NCBI GenBank assembly: GCA_039654915.1
Contig: CM077596.1
Coordinates: forward strand, 57,286,501-57,350,500
Length of the DNA stretch: 64,000 bases
Reading direction: 5' to 3'
Origin: Aquilaria yunnanensis
Lineage: Eukaryota > Streptophyta > Magnoliopsida > Malvales > Thymelaeaceae
Shown here one piece after another: positions 44,429 to 55,231 of the stretch. The notes beneath the pieces were generated by a model. The model searched no databases, was not told the origin of the DNA, and saw only the letters and a list, made by a program, of their open reading frames with translations. Both the position numbers and the translations under genes were made by a program. How positions within the stretch are numbered: position 1 is the stretch's first letter; each line of letters opens with the position of its first letter.

Positions 44429-46893
44429 TTATAATGCAACACGACGCTCTTTCATGTCTCTGAAATCATCAAGGATAGAATTTAAACTAAAAGTCTCTGC
44501 AAGGTCCTTCTCAATGTACAAAACCAAAGTATCAGCAAGGAAGTCATTATCCATCTTGTTTCGCAATCTAGTTTTGACAATTTTCATCGTTGAAAAAGCA
44601 CGTTCTGTAGTTGCAGTAGACACAGGAAGAGTTAATATCAGTCGGATTAATCGATCAACAAGATAGTAATAACTTGACTTTCCAGTGGATGCCAACAATT
44701 GACATAATTCAGCAATTGATGATAGCTGTGTAAACTCTGATAAATCCCTAACATCGGCGTAAAAATGGCGCAACTGAAATGGCAGCAACTCAAGTTCATG
44801 CCTTGAGAAATTTAGTGGATAGTATTTCTGTGCAAGATTGCAAATAGATTCAATGTTAAAAGATTCAAACCCATCCTTCGGGTTCAAACATGAGCTTAGT
44901 GTCAAAAGCTCAATAATGCGCTCACTGAACCTTGAAGATATCTCCTGTAACTGAAAATTTATTGCCTCATTGAACACATCAAAGTGAAAATAATGCTCCA
45001 CAAAACACTATCTTGTCGACGACCACTACATCCTAGAAAATGCCGAGCATTAAAATCAGGAATAACAATATCATGCTTTGAGCAGAATGAAGTGACCTTG
45101 TCAATAAAAGAATTCCATCCATCTCTCTTGAAATCCTGAAGTAATATTGAAGTAGTTTCCACTAAATTCAATGCCTTGACAATATCTTGACCCTTATGTT
45201 GTAATGCTTGACATAGAACTTCCGTAATACCAAATATATCATACATTAAATGAGCAATGAAGATAAACTCAAATGATGACAACCTTTTCAAAGCAACTGC
45301 AGCATCTCCTCTTGATTTATAATTAGCACCATCTTCTCTAACATTATCAAGAACTTTGCATATTGCATCAAACATATCAAGGAGACTGCTAATTGACTTA
45401 AAATGAGAACTCCAACGAGTATCACAAGGTCTCCTTAAGGTACCAATTTGGTTAATACCAGTGCCAGTTTCAATCTCATCAATGGCAATCAATTGTGCAA
45501 TATTCTCAGCATGAGCAGCTTGCAACTCATCATGTCGTTTACAGGAAGCAGTAACAGCATTGACAATAAAAGATAAATTGAGAAAAAACTCATGCACAAC
45601 ATGCAACTCTTTTGCTGCAGTAACTAATGCCAACTGCAAACGATGAGCTAAACAATGAACATAATATGCCTGTGGATATTGACTGAGAAATAATGCTTGT
45701 AACCCTTTCCATTCACCACGCATATTGCTAGCACCATCATACCCTTGACCTCTAATAGTTTGAGCATTCAGTCCATAATGAGATAAAATACAACATATCT
45801 CTGAATATAAAGTGGCTGCTAATGTATCTTTGACATGTGAAATATGAAAAAATCGCTCTTGTATTAAGCCTTTATTGTCAACAAATCGGAGAACAAGAGC
45901 CATTTGCTCCTTTTTACTTTCATCACTTGCTTCATCAACTATTATGCAAAACATCGAATCACCAATATCCTCACAAATCTTATTCCTAACCTTGTTTGCA
46001 ATTACACATAAGATTTCCTTTTGGATCGTAGCTGATGTATACCTTGCATTTTGAGGAGCATTTTGTAAGACTAAACTAGCAACTTCATCATTATAAGATG
46101 TTAAAAAACTGAGCAACTCAAGAAAATTCCCTCGGTTTCTAGAATCAGTAGACTCATCATGTCCTCTAAATGCAAGTCCTTGGAAAGATAACCACTGAGC
46201 AACATCAATGGATGTTTTAATCCGAAGTCTATTCCTTACAACCTCTTCTTTTGATTGTTTCTCCATTGCCTTATCAATATGACTAGACTGATTCAACAAT
46301 GCAGTACAGCAATTCACCGAATTATTGTGAGGAGAGCAAGGGTCTGAACCCATATGCTTGAGAAAAGCACAATTTTGACCATCTTTAACCTTCTTCCAGT
46401 TTTGGAAACCCTTCACAGTAAAAGCATCCCACCCATTTTGAGCTTTTGGTTTGTCATTAGATAAATAACATGGCAAACAAAATGCAGCATCTTTTGTTGG
46501 GGAATACTCAAGCCAAGGAAAATCAGCAAACCATGAATATTTAAACCTACGTTTCTTTTTCTCCGGATAATCAAACTGCATTTGATAAGGTCCAGCTTTT
46601 AAATAAGCTCTTCTTACCTCATCACATTCATTGATGGGATATGTCCACATGGGCTGCCATAACCCTGGATCACGTACTATGGAAAAATTTTTAGAAGTTG
46701 TAGGTGCTTCACTTTGTTGCGTACTTTCAGCATTTGAAGAATTCCCGAATCCTACAGACTCTGAAACTTCTTCAACCATCCTTGAATTTTCAGCCACCCT
46801 TGAATTTTGACTGCTTTTGGGCTGACAGTCAGTTTCCGGTGGTGGAGCCATTTTTCGAAAAAAATGAGATAATGTCTTTTGTTTATTAGACAT
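44429..46893 (-). pseudogene. ZMYM1-like hAT transposase, one frameshift
   Basis: I start at 46893 (MSNKQKTLSHFFRKMAPPP), not at the upstream Met at 46929. A TTF-type zinc finger region (FADFPWLEYSPTKDAAFCLP, CYLS, KHMGSD) is followed by the RNase H-like core with Asp in CIIVDEASDES and in GQGYDGASNMRG, the CLAHRLQLAL motif, and the C-terminal hAT block LPVSTATTERAFSTMKIVKT with the catalytic Glu. A frameshift at about 44985-45000, in a gttttgtgg stretch, separates the last ~190 residues (frame 44429-45001) from the first ~640. No other break is seen. Full length would be about 830 residues, normal for the family. Confidence 0.9.
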
Positions 46894-47354
46894 AGCTGGA
46901 AAAAAATATATACAACAATGTACGCACATGATCTGATATTTCTAAACCAGTCAAGTAGTCAGCCTAATTTCAAAGTTTAATCCAACAATATAGACATTCT
47001 CACATTCACAACAATTTACAATTTCAAATTCAAAAGGCAAAAATCCAGCAAATTTAAAACTATTCTAAGAAGAAAACTGTAATGTAATTATTAAGTAAAT
47101 GATTTTTATGACACTTCTGCATGAAAATTAGATGCCATTAGTTTGTATACAAATTAGGAAACAACAAAATGCAATCACAAGATTCATAAGTCATAACCCA
47201 TAGGAATAAAAACTAAATTTATAGCATTACTAATCAGCCAAAAAAGACTTTTGAGTTTTGACTATAGTCTATAACTCTGTAACTGTAACTATAAGATACA
47301 AAATGAAAATGCCATCCAATTAATTAATCAAAGCAACTAAACTAAGCAAGCAAA

Positions 47355-47980
47355 TTAACCATTTTCGCCCAGGACCGCCATTACCTCTTGGTCCTCTCCG
47401 GAGTCCGACTCGGCGTTAAGTGGTGTGGTGGCGTACTGGCGTAATTGGCGGCGCCGGCGCGTAATTGGCGTTGGCTGGGGGTCTGGCCTTCTGGGACCAA
47501 GCAAAGAAGCAAATGTGATGCTATTGCTAATGCTGCCGCCACGCCGGAGGGGAGGACGGGAGCCGGGAGGTGAATCAGCTGATGGATGAGTGATGAAGCG
47601 AATGAATCGATGATGCGATGATGCTGAATCAGAGGAATCGCTGATGCGAGAGACGAGAGTCAGCAGACAACAGCGAGACGACAATGCCGATGCGAGTTGA
47701 GCGGCGCCGGCTTGAGCGACTGCGAGAGGCGAGAGCTGAAAGAGGACTAGCCCAGCGCAGCGACAGGCCGAGTGGCCGACAGCGAGGCAGCGGCGGGCCA
47801 GCGACCACAGAGCAGTAGCACTAGCAGACTAGCAGTCACCAGTCGGAGACTCGGAGCACAAAGCAGCAGAGGTAGTCAGTAGAGCTGCTGGCAATGTTAG
47901 GGATTCGGCAATTCGGGGGAATTGGGCATTTGGGGATCGAATTGTATAACTGAAAGTCTGAAACGGCGTCGTGCGTTTTG
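47355..47980 (-). promoter_or_regulatory. GC-rich 5' region of the ZMYM1-like hAT element
   Basis: This is a CpG-rich island in AT-rich surroundings, upstream of the transposase. Its frames are Arg/Ser/Pro-rich translations of GC repeats without domains. By position it is probably the promoter and an untranslated first exon, which is an inference. A ttttttatatg near 48020 could be the TATA box. Confidence 0.45.
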
Positions 47981-48155
47981 AATGAGAGAAAGAGAGAAAT
48001 ACACACTCGGTCCCCATTCTTTTTTATATGTGCCTCACTGCCCCCCCATCTTTATATTTTTCCATAATATTTGGGGGGGGCAAAGTACACACCCTATCCT
48101 TAATTTTTGACAAAACCATCAAATTAGTACCCTATATTTATGTTTTTTCAAAATT

Positions 48156-48186
48156 CCCCGGGGGGGGGGGGGGGGGGGGGCCCCCC
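48156..48186. repeat. C4-G21-C6 homopolymer block
   Basis: Four C, twenty-one G (48160-48180) and six C lie just inside the right terminus of the hAT element. Shorter G runs occur at the left terminus (about 44300). The block may form a hairpin or a quadruplex. Its exact length is likely to be unreliable in any assembly. Confidence 0.85.
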
Positions 48187-48255
48187 AGCTAAGTGTAGCT
48201 ACGCCCCTGACTTCTAATCTGGTTTGACAATTTGTCGTATATTGTATATAACATA

Positions 48256-48456
48256 CTCCCTCTCTTCCAAAATTTTTGATCCATTTAACTTTTTATTGTA
48301 TTTTAACTTGAATTTATTCATATTATTATTTGTTAGCAAAAAAAATATTTGAAAACTACATGTCTTGATTCATCATTTATATATAAAGATTTTTTATTTA
48401 TATATTAAAATATTAAAAATAAAAAATTATAGATTAATTATTAAAAGTAAATGGAG
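48256..48456. mobile_element. Stowaway-like MITE
   Basis: It starts CTCCCTCTCTTCC, its reverse-complement end is CTCCATTTACTTT, it is 201 bp long and TA flanks both sides (48254-48255, 48457-48458). The interior is AT-rich with no ORF. The inverted repeats are short and imperfect, so the copy is old. Confidence 0.6.
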
Positions 48457-48458
48457 TA

Positions 48459-48892
48459 AAAATTTTAGAACAGATGAGTATTAGATATTTCATATGCCTA
48501 CCATGAGGCACCACGTGGCCCTTGGATGGCATAAGAGCTATACTTCTGCGGGCTACACTTGTTTGTGACATATTGATACCGTACCAGGCCGTAGCTAAAA
48601 CCATAACTCGGCATAAGAAAGGCACATATTATGGTCTGATTAATGTGGAATTTAGCACACCAAACCCAAAAAGTACTTAAGGAACGAGAATCCTACAAGG
48701 AATAAGAACTTATATTAATTATACTTCCTAATCCAAACGGATCACATCCAGCTCTATAACAAAGAAAAAAATAAAAACTCCTATGGCACATCTAAGGTAT
48801 GTTTCATTACCCTACTTTTGTAGCTACTTTAAACATTATCAAAATACTAACTTGACCATTAGAAGATTTGTTCTGAAAACACACATTGGGAC
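48459..48892. other. AT-rich spacer
   Basis: I see no gene or convincing repeat here. The short frame on minus (48434-48625) has no recognisable domain. Confidence 0.5.
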
Positions 48893-48900
48893 CCTGATGG

Positions 48901-49616
48901 TAAGGGTGAGCACATGAGTGGGGTTTGTTTAATTTTTTAGTGAAACCGAACCAACCTAAAATAATGATGATTCTAAAATATCGTGTCCAACGTATGAATT
49001 GAGAATCGAGTAGAATCAAATCCATGGGTCTAGTTTTCTTGGTTTTGGTTGTCAAATTGTTCGGTTCTTATCATATATATATAACAATTAACAACTTCTT
49101 AGGCACTATTTGGGAACAACCTTTGTGATTATTGTGAGAGGTTTTTTTTAATAATTTATTAATAGTAGAGATTAAATTGCTGAAACTAAAAAACTAAAAG
49201 TTAGCATTTGATAGCTTTTTCTAAACTATAACATTAATTGTTAATGTTAATGCTAAACAGGCCCTTAATACAGTAAAATTGCATCCACAACCAAATTTAA
49301 AATATTCAACCCAATGCACAACTTAATTCACGTTCAAATACACATGTTCTTAAAATATGAACAATTTAGTAATATTATAATTTTTAATATATATGCTTAT
49401 ACATAAATATATGAGCAATTCAATAAATCATAATCTTTATTGTATATTTACACGTATACCTTGAGTTGGTTCTATATGAACCCAGAACTAACCTAAATAG
49501 TTCTCTCAAATATGAAGGCAACCTGCAAATCATGATATATTTTTAAACAATCCATTCCAACTTGATAGAAGTGGTTCGTGTTGGGTTTCGGTATACTTAA
49601 CTCATGCTCACCCCTA
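48901..49616. mobile_element. Non-autonomous hAT element with T1/T2-like ends
   Basis: The left end TAAGGGTGAGCACATGAG and the reverse-complement right end TAGGGGTGAGCATGAG are inverted repeats closely related to the T1/T2 termini (TAGGGGTGAGCACGG). The flanks cctgatgg (48893-48900) and ccttacgg (49617-49624) match at 6 of 8 positions. GGTT/AACC-type subterminal motifs are present near both ends. There is no transposase, so any movement would have depended on a related autonomous element. Confidence 0.7.
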
Positions 49617-49640
49617 CCTTACGGTGTCTTTGTCTATTGG

Positions 49641-50700
49641 TATCTTCTCTTAGTAGGAATGTCAAAAAATTCCTTACCGACCCTACCATCCCTAAACTTG
49701 GTCACCCAAACCTAAACCTGACCCTACCTGCTAAGTCAGATGGATGATACAGGTTTAATTGATCTTATTCGACCCTATTTATACCCCTTCCAAATTACCA
49801 TATTTATATTTAAAATATAATTTTATTTCAAAATAAGATTGTAATTTAACATAAATTATATTACTTTTGTTATCATTTTTTAGTTATTAATTAATTATAA
49901 ATATACACATTCTTTTGAAAATACTTATAAAAATATAAAAACATTTCTAAAAAAATTTAATATTTACATTAAATAGAGGTTGGCAGGTAGTATTCGCCTA
50001 CCCATAGGATGGATACTACCCAAACTCAATTACTCGTGTGGAGGGTATGAGAGTACCTAAACCCAGTCTGTTGATATCTCTATCCCCAAATTCCTCCGAC
50101 TAACATTTAATTAAATATGGCTAGTTCATACTCAAGGAACAAGAATTTGAATATATCATTCAGCCTAGCCTGGACACATATCTCTCTCAATATGGCTAGT
50201 TTATGATTTTTTTTCCCACTTTTACCCCTAAAATTAACATTAAAAAGATTTCTTTTTGGGTTATATGTAGTCAAAGTTTAAATAATGATTAAAAATAAAA
50301 GATTTTTTTTTGTATAGTGAGAGTTTTAATGAAGATTAAAAAAAATCCTTTTTAAGGTTTCTATAATAAGAGTTTAAATGAAAGTAATAAGATAATTAGA
50401 TGTTAAAAAATTTTTAGAAAGAAAATGCTTCATTACATTTCATCCTCTTTGGAATGGACGAAATATTACTTTAGTTTATGATTTTTTCAGTTATTAATTA
50501 ATTGTAAATACATACATTCTTTTGAAATACATGTAAAAATATAAAAACAAGTCTAAAAAAAGAAATTTAAATATGTGCCTTAAATGGGTTGGCTAGACGG
50601 ATACTATACAAGCCTGATTATGTGAGATTACCTAAATAGGTTCCAAACCCAATTCGTTTACATTTATATCCCCTAGTTTAAGTCAACTAGCACTTAAAAG
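49641..50700. repeat. Paired dispersed repeats, possible hAT MITE relics
   Basis: Two related segments (about 49860-50095 and 50465-50695) share agttattaattaattataaa, acattcttttgaaa, aaaaatataaaaac and a ggttggc...ggatactaccc block. Each ends near gatatctctatcccc / catttatatcccc. The first may belong to a longer element starting near 49655 (ggaatgtcaaaaaattcctt). No ORF is seen. Confidence 0.5.
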
Positions 50701-50784
50701 ACCAGTTCACTCTTTTGTTGATAGCTCGCTATCAAAATCACTTACTTAAATATGGTTAGTTCATACTCAAGGATAAAGGTACTT

Positions 50785-51294
50785 ATTTAGTTTTTTCAAT
50801 TTTAACTGAAACCAAATAACCGAATTTATTCATTTTTCGATCTCATGTACTAATAACCGAGTAAACCAAAATTATAGGAGAAAACTGAAATAACAAAAAA
50901 TTGAAATAACAGAAAAAATAACCGAATTCTATTGATACACATTCCAAATCTCAAATATTCATCACATATTCCAATTTAAACATACATTTCAATCACATAG
51001 CAAACATTTATAATTTATTCTAAATCTAAACATTACATACATACACATAACAAATATTCATCACATAAATAATCCTTTCCAAATCTCAAATATAAGCACT
51101 AATAAAATATAAATTTGGTTATTTTAGTTAACCAAATTTTAATTGAAACAAACCGAAAACCAAACTGAATTTTTATATCAATTTCAGTTATAACTGAAAA
51201 CCGGAATTCTATCTAAAAGTGATAACCGAAAGCTAAAATTGTTTTCAGTTATTTGGTTATTTCGGATACAACCGAAATTAATTTTTGCTCACCC
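50785..51294. mobile_element. Probable non-autonomous hAT element
   Basis: The right end ttttgctcacccctg resembles the hAT TIR tail. Inverted subterminal motifs (aactgaaaccaaataaccga near 50815 versus cagttatttggttatttcgg near 51240) support a fold-back structure. The flanking text 'agttcatactcaagga' (left) and 'gaggaacaagaatttgaat' (right) is continuous at 50124-50150, so the element split a sequence that also exists uninterrupted nearby. Confidence 0.5.
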
Positions 51295-51355
51295 CTGCTG
51301 AGGAACAAGAATTTGAATATAATTGAGCACAGACAACACAAATATGTCATGCAGC

Positions 51356-52762
51356 CTAGCCTACACACGTGTCTCTCTCCTCCAGGTCAGTCCGACTGCC
51401 TATAGAGAGGCGGCTTCGTGCTCTCGATATCGACTTGTAAAACCAGAGCTGAAGCACATTGGGAAGCATCGTATAAACCATGAAGCTGACCATGAAAATC
51501 CACCATCCGAAGAATCTGTAACCGATCACATACGACGACATCATGTAACAGAGAATTAGCAGCACCATTATCAGAAAAGAAACCTCCAGGCCCTGCGGGA
51601 GCAGAGCACAAATGGACGACGTCGACAGGTAAAATGCGGCCGTGTTGAACAGGAAAAATGGGTACCGCGGGAACGCTCGCATCACGGTTTGGCCAACCAA
51701 TCCCAGCGCTGCGGACGACTCGCCGCTTGTCGCATCGGTAGCGTTGCCCCCGTTCGTGCTTGCTTGAAAACGAAGCGTGGGATCACCCTGCCAGACGCCG
51801 CCTGGGGGGCTCAGCACGGCTTGGTAGGTGGCTGTGGCGATGAGTGCCAAAACCACCAGAATCACGTCGCGATCCTCTGGTGGCATGATCAGTTTTCCGG
51901 CGTGAAGACGGAAGGAAATTTCTTCCTTGGCTGAAACCTTGCCCCTCAAGTAATCTGCAAGGCTGGTCCTGCCGTAGAAAGACGTGGCTCTGGCCTTGGA
52001 GTTGCCCAAATCTTTCTCGCGATCAAAATGATCAAAAATTTTGGCAAAGGACCGAGGAGCCCATCTCAGCCTTATAAGCCTGGATTCCCACAGCCATTTC
52101 TTAACCTGAACAAAAATTTAATTTAGAGTACAAAATAAAAAACCATCATAAAGATTAAACACTTCAAAAAACAATCAGGCATATATATGCATCGTAGGTA
52201 CCATGTCATTGTTTCTTGCTTCTGCAATGCTCCATAAGTTGTTACCTTCATCATCCGTCCAGGTCAGGATTTTCTTCTGCCCGACACGCACCAGCCACCC
52301 GCACAGAACCTCTAAAGATTCCAGTCTGTCGAGCTTAACGGCTAAATGAACTGCGGTCTCCTTTCGATCTGTCAAATCAATGATGGAGAGTGGACATGCT
52401 ACGAGAAGACGAGCAATATGGTCAGCACTTCCCTTCTCGACGGTGCAGTGGAAAGGAGTCTTCCCATCTTTTCCTTTCACTCGGACAAGGTCGTTATCCA
52501 TGTCGACGAGCCGGAGCACCGTGTCAAATTTACTATTCCGGACGGCTAAATGCAGAGGACTATAACCTTCTGGCTTCATCTTCCGGGCAAATGAGGGCTT
52601 AAGCCTAATCATCTCAAGAGCAAAGAGAGTTTTTCCAGTTGATGCAGCAATGTGCAATGGCGTATTGGCGAAAGGGACCTTGTCGATCCGGTCCAGAAGA
52701 CCAGGGTCGTCAGCTAGGGATGAATACAGGCCATTGATGTCTCCCTCATAAGCAGCCAACAT
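51356..52762 (-). CDS. Ankyrin repeat-PGG membrane protein, BDA1/ACD6-like
   Basis: Two exons join in phase: 52762-52202 (donor ATG|GTACCT) and 52105-51356 (acceptor ttgttcag), giving about 436 residues, the usual BDA1-like length. Exon 1 has about four ankyrin repeats, seen in NTPLHIAASTGKTLFALEMI, GYSPLHLAVRNSKFDTVLRL, GKTPFHCTVEKGSADHIARL and ETAVHLAVKLDRLESLEVL. Exon 2 has the PGG domain (DVILVVLALIATATYQAVLS then PPGG) and three further hydrophobic segments (about 51705-51450), so a four-pass membrane C-terminus is likely. Relatives act at membranes in immune and salicylic-acid signalling. The Met at 52762 is the first in frame, but the frame extends upstream (PDQKL) to an acceptor tgtcag, so a further 5' exon may exist. 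No internal stop is seen. Confidence 0.85.
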
Positions 52763-52856
52763 CAACTTCTGATCCGGCCTGACATTTTAATTTGTAGTAT
52801 ATTCGCCAATAGTTGAGTTACAGTTGTATTTCTCAAAAAATACATGGAGACTCACC

Positions 52857-53035
52857 TTAAGTAACGGACGAAAGGATCAATGATACCAAACACAACCGAG
52901 CTAAATCCAGACGACCCTTGAACTAAGAATTGTAAATGTCTTCCATCTTCTTCTGCCACACTTGCCAATAACCCAAGAACCTGCTTGACAAACAAGGATC
53001 TTTCATATCGGTCCTTTCGGGCGTTTTATCTTTCA
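52857..53035 (-). CDS. Candidate upstream exon, unassigned
   Basis: An open minus-strand stretch reads KDRYERSLFVKQVLGLLASV, then AEEDGRHLQFLVQGSSGF and FGIIDPFVRYLR, and ends at a strong donor AG|GTGAGT (phase 2). The next downstream acceptor, tgtcag at about 52781, continues in phase into PDQKLMLAAYEGD of the ankyrin gene. It has no in-frame Met, so a still earlier exon would be needed. I do not recognise the family. It may be a real 5' exon, or a relic of another gene. Confidence 0.4.
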
Positions 53036-53039
53036 ATAG

Positions 53040-54005
53040 AAAAAAAGTGAATTACATCATGAGTCCTTTAACCATAGTTCTTCTCTATGAGTAGAGAAGC
53101 AATGATAAGCGTTGGACCATAGGGTACTAATTTTGGCCATTGGATTAAAAATGATGTGACTTGATTACAAGGTAAAATAGAAAAATAAGAATAAAAAGTA
53201 ACTTAAATTGCTATTGAAAATAAGGGGAAAAAATCAATGTTAGTCTTCAATTTCAATTTTCAGTGAAGAATACAAACTTCAAACCTAGAAAGTCTGTCTT
53301 TTTTTAAACCTGTTTTAATCCAAAATCAGTGAAAAAAGATAAGGGATTGTGAAGTTTTTTGATGAGAAATACTATTAGGGTTTGGAAAGAAGTGAGAGGT
53401 TTGGTTATGCTAATTCATGTTAGTTAGTCTCTATTAAAACATTAGTTACATCTTTTATCACATATCTTTTATGCTTATGTATTCAATCTGATTAAAAAAG
53501 TGATTGATGAGTTTTTGGATACAATTGGTCTGTGTTTATTCTAATTGGAACGTCAGTGTCGATCTCTCACCATGATACTGCAATCTTTTAGCTAAACATA
53601 GTGATGTCATCTTATAAAGGAATAGCATTTTTTTTGCATTACATCTTATTGTGGAACAACTATCTTTTGATGTGATATAGCATTTTGTTTGTATAGATAT
53701 TATGTCTTTGTTTTGTTGGTTTTAGTGACATATTGTGTTTTTTGAATTTTTGAATTTCAGATAGTGAATTATGAAAGCAACTAGTGTTTTTTTCCCGTAT
53801 AATGTACGGCTTTATTTTTTATATATTTTAGTTGTATGTATAATTGCATAATTATTTTTATTATAAATGATAATAATAATATAAAAGAGAATGAAAATAA
53901 TTCTATATTTCATACATTTAATAAAATTTAGCCATTTTTATTTTTTAGTATAAAAAAATGAATATGAAAATTGAAAAAATAATAATTTGTTTAAAATCTA
54001 AAAAA
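53040..54005. other. AT-rich non-genic DNA
   Basis: I see long A/T-rich text with no open frame of interest, no element ends and no tandem structure that I can support. Confidence 0.5.
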
Positions 54006-55095
54006 AGAGTTTGTTTTCCAACATTTTTCTTTCTTAGGTTTCTCCAAAACCAAATAAAGAATAGAACATCAATCCTTAGTCATCAAACTTGGAAATAAAA
54101 TTTTCAATTAATTCTTCAAACTTAAATTGTAAAAATAAAATATGTATGGTTTAGATGAAATTTTATATGTTATATTTTTATATTAATAATTTTTTTTTAA
54201 AAAATACTTAAATCAGTTGTTAGTAGGCAAAGAGAATGAAAAGAGAAATGGAAATTATAAAAATAGAATTTTTTTTTTTTTAGATAAACAAAGGAGAAAA
54301 TATTAGTGTGGTAAAATTAAAAATAACAGAATTAATTGTATCTAATCATATCTTAAATAATTATATCTAGTAACTAAAACTACGATATAGACAAAAACTA
54401 TAAATCCATCACCACTGATGCAAAAGGATGGAAATATTACATAGTTTGACAAGTTTCTTTGGATAAAAAAATATAATAAAATAAACATAAAAGTATGATT
54501 GAGTATAGAATTAGAATTACTTGAAATTGTATATCCAAACCTAGCCATTTTTGTATCATATAGACTTGGAAGTTTTTTGATCTTTTCTCTAACTAATAAG
54601 GTTAGGCTAATTTATACTAATTGTTTTTTTGTAATTACTATGTAAACAGTTTTGGTTTAAAGAATTAAATTGAAAATTTAATGTGTAAATTTGACATAAT
54701 TAATGGATAAAATTTATTGTCTCATAAATGTTAGTAACTGAAACATTAAATAAAATACTACTAACTAATTTTAATAGCATTACTACAATAACGCTCTAAT
54801 TGGTAACAATAAGTCTAGAAAAAAACCTCATAAATAGTCCAATTATATCAATTATTGAATTGATAGGCTGTGTGAGTAGATGATTAACTATTAATCCATT
54901 GGTGTACTTTAATAAGTAGAATTATGTTTAAAATGAATATAAATGAAAGATGAGGACTAATTATAACTCACAAAAAATTTATGAAGATGTCAATATAGTA
55001 AAAATTTAGATAATTAACATGGTATAGTTAAAGGGTATCTAAAACATTTTAGCATTGAAAAGTGAGTCAAGAAGATCTAAAAGGATCAAAGAAGC

Positions 55096-55231
55096 CCCTG
55101 TATCTTTGGTTCATTGGTGGGACATTGGGCCTTCTACCCTATCAACCAGGGTTTGAGCCCTCCCTTCCTCCTTTCCTTCCTAACTCCTAAATACTACTTT
55201 GTAATGATTCTGAATACAAAAAAAAAAAAAA
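55096..55231 (+). mobile_element. tRNA-derived SINE (136 bp)
   Basis: A polymerase-III box A-like TTGGTTCATTGGTGG and box B-like GGGTTTGAGCCC are followed by a pyrimidine-rich body and an A14-type tail. An exact 12-bp target duplication GATCAAAGAAGC flanks it (55084-55095, 55232-55243). The empty site exists in the other Y units of the array. Confidence 0.88.

Larger units (their letters stand above)
44273..48209 (-). mobile_element. hAT element with ZMYM1-like transposase (3.94 kb)
   Basis: The ends are CAGTGGCGAATCC (left) and CAGGGGCGTAGCTAC (reverse complement of right). The 8-bp target duplication ACTTCTAA is exact (44265-44272, 48210-48217). Host ankyrin sequence runs up to both ends, so the insertion point is certain. 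The transposase is on minus and has one frameshift. The family (TTF finger, DUF4371, hAT C-terminus) is usually labelled 'zinc finger MYM-type protein 1-like' in plants and is distinct from T1/T2. Confidence 0.95.

Noticed and set aside
47355..48017. Arg/Ser/Pro-rich frames as a host gene
   Set aside because: They lie inside the hAT element in GC-rich DNA upstream of the transposase and lack any domain.
52346..52602. Plus-strand open frames across the ankyrin exon
   Set aside because: They are antisense shadows of the minus-strand ankyrin repeats.
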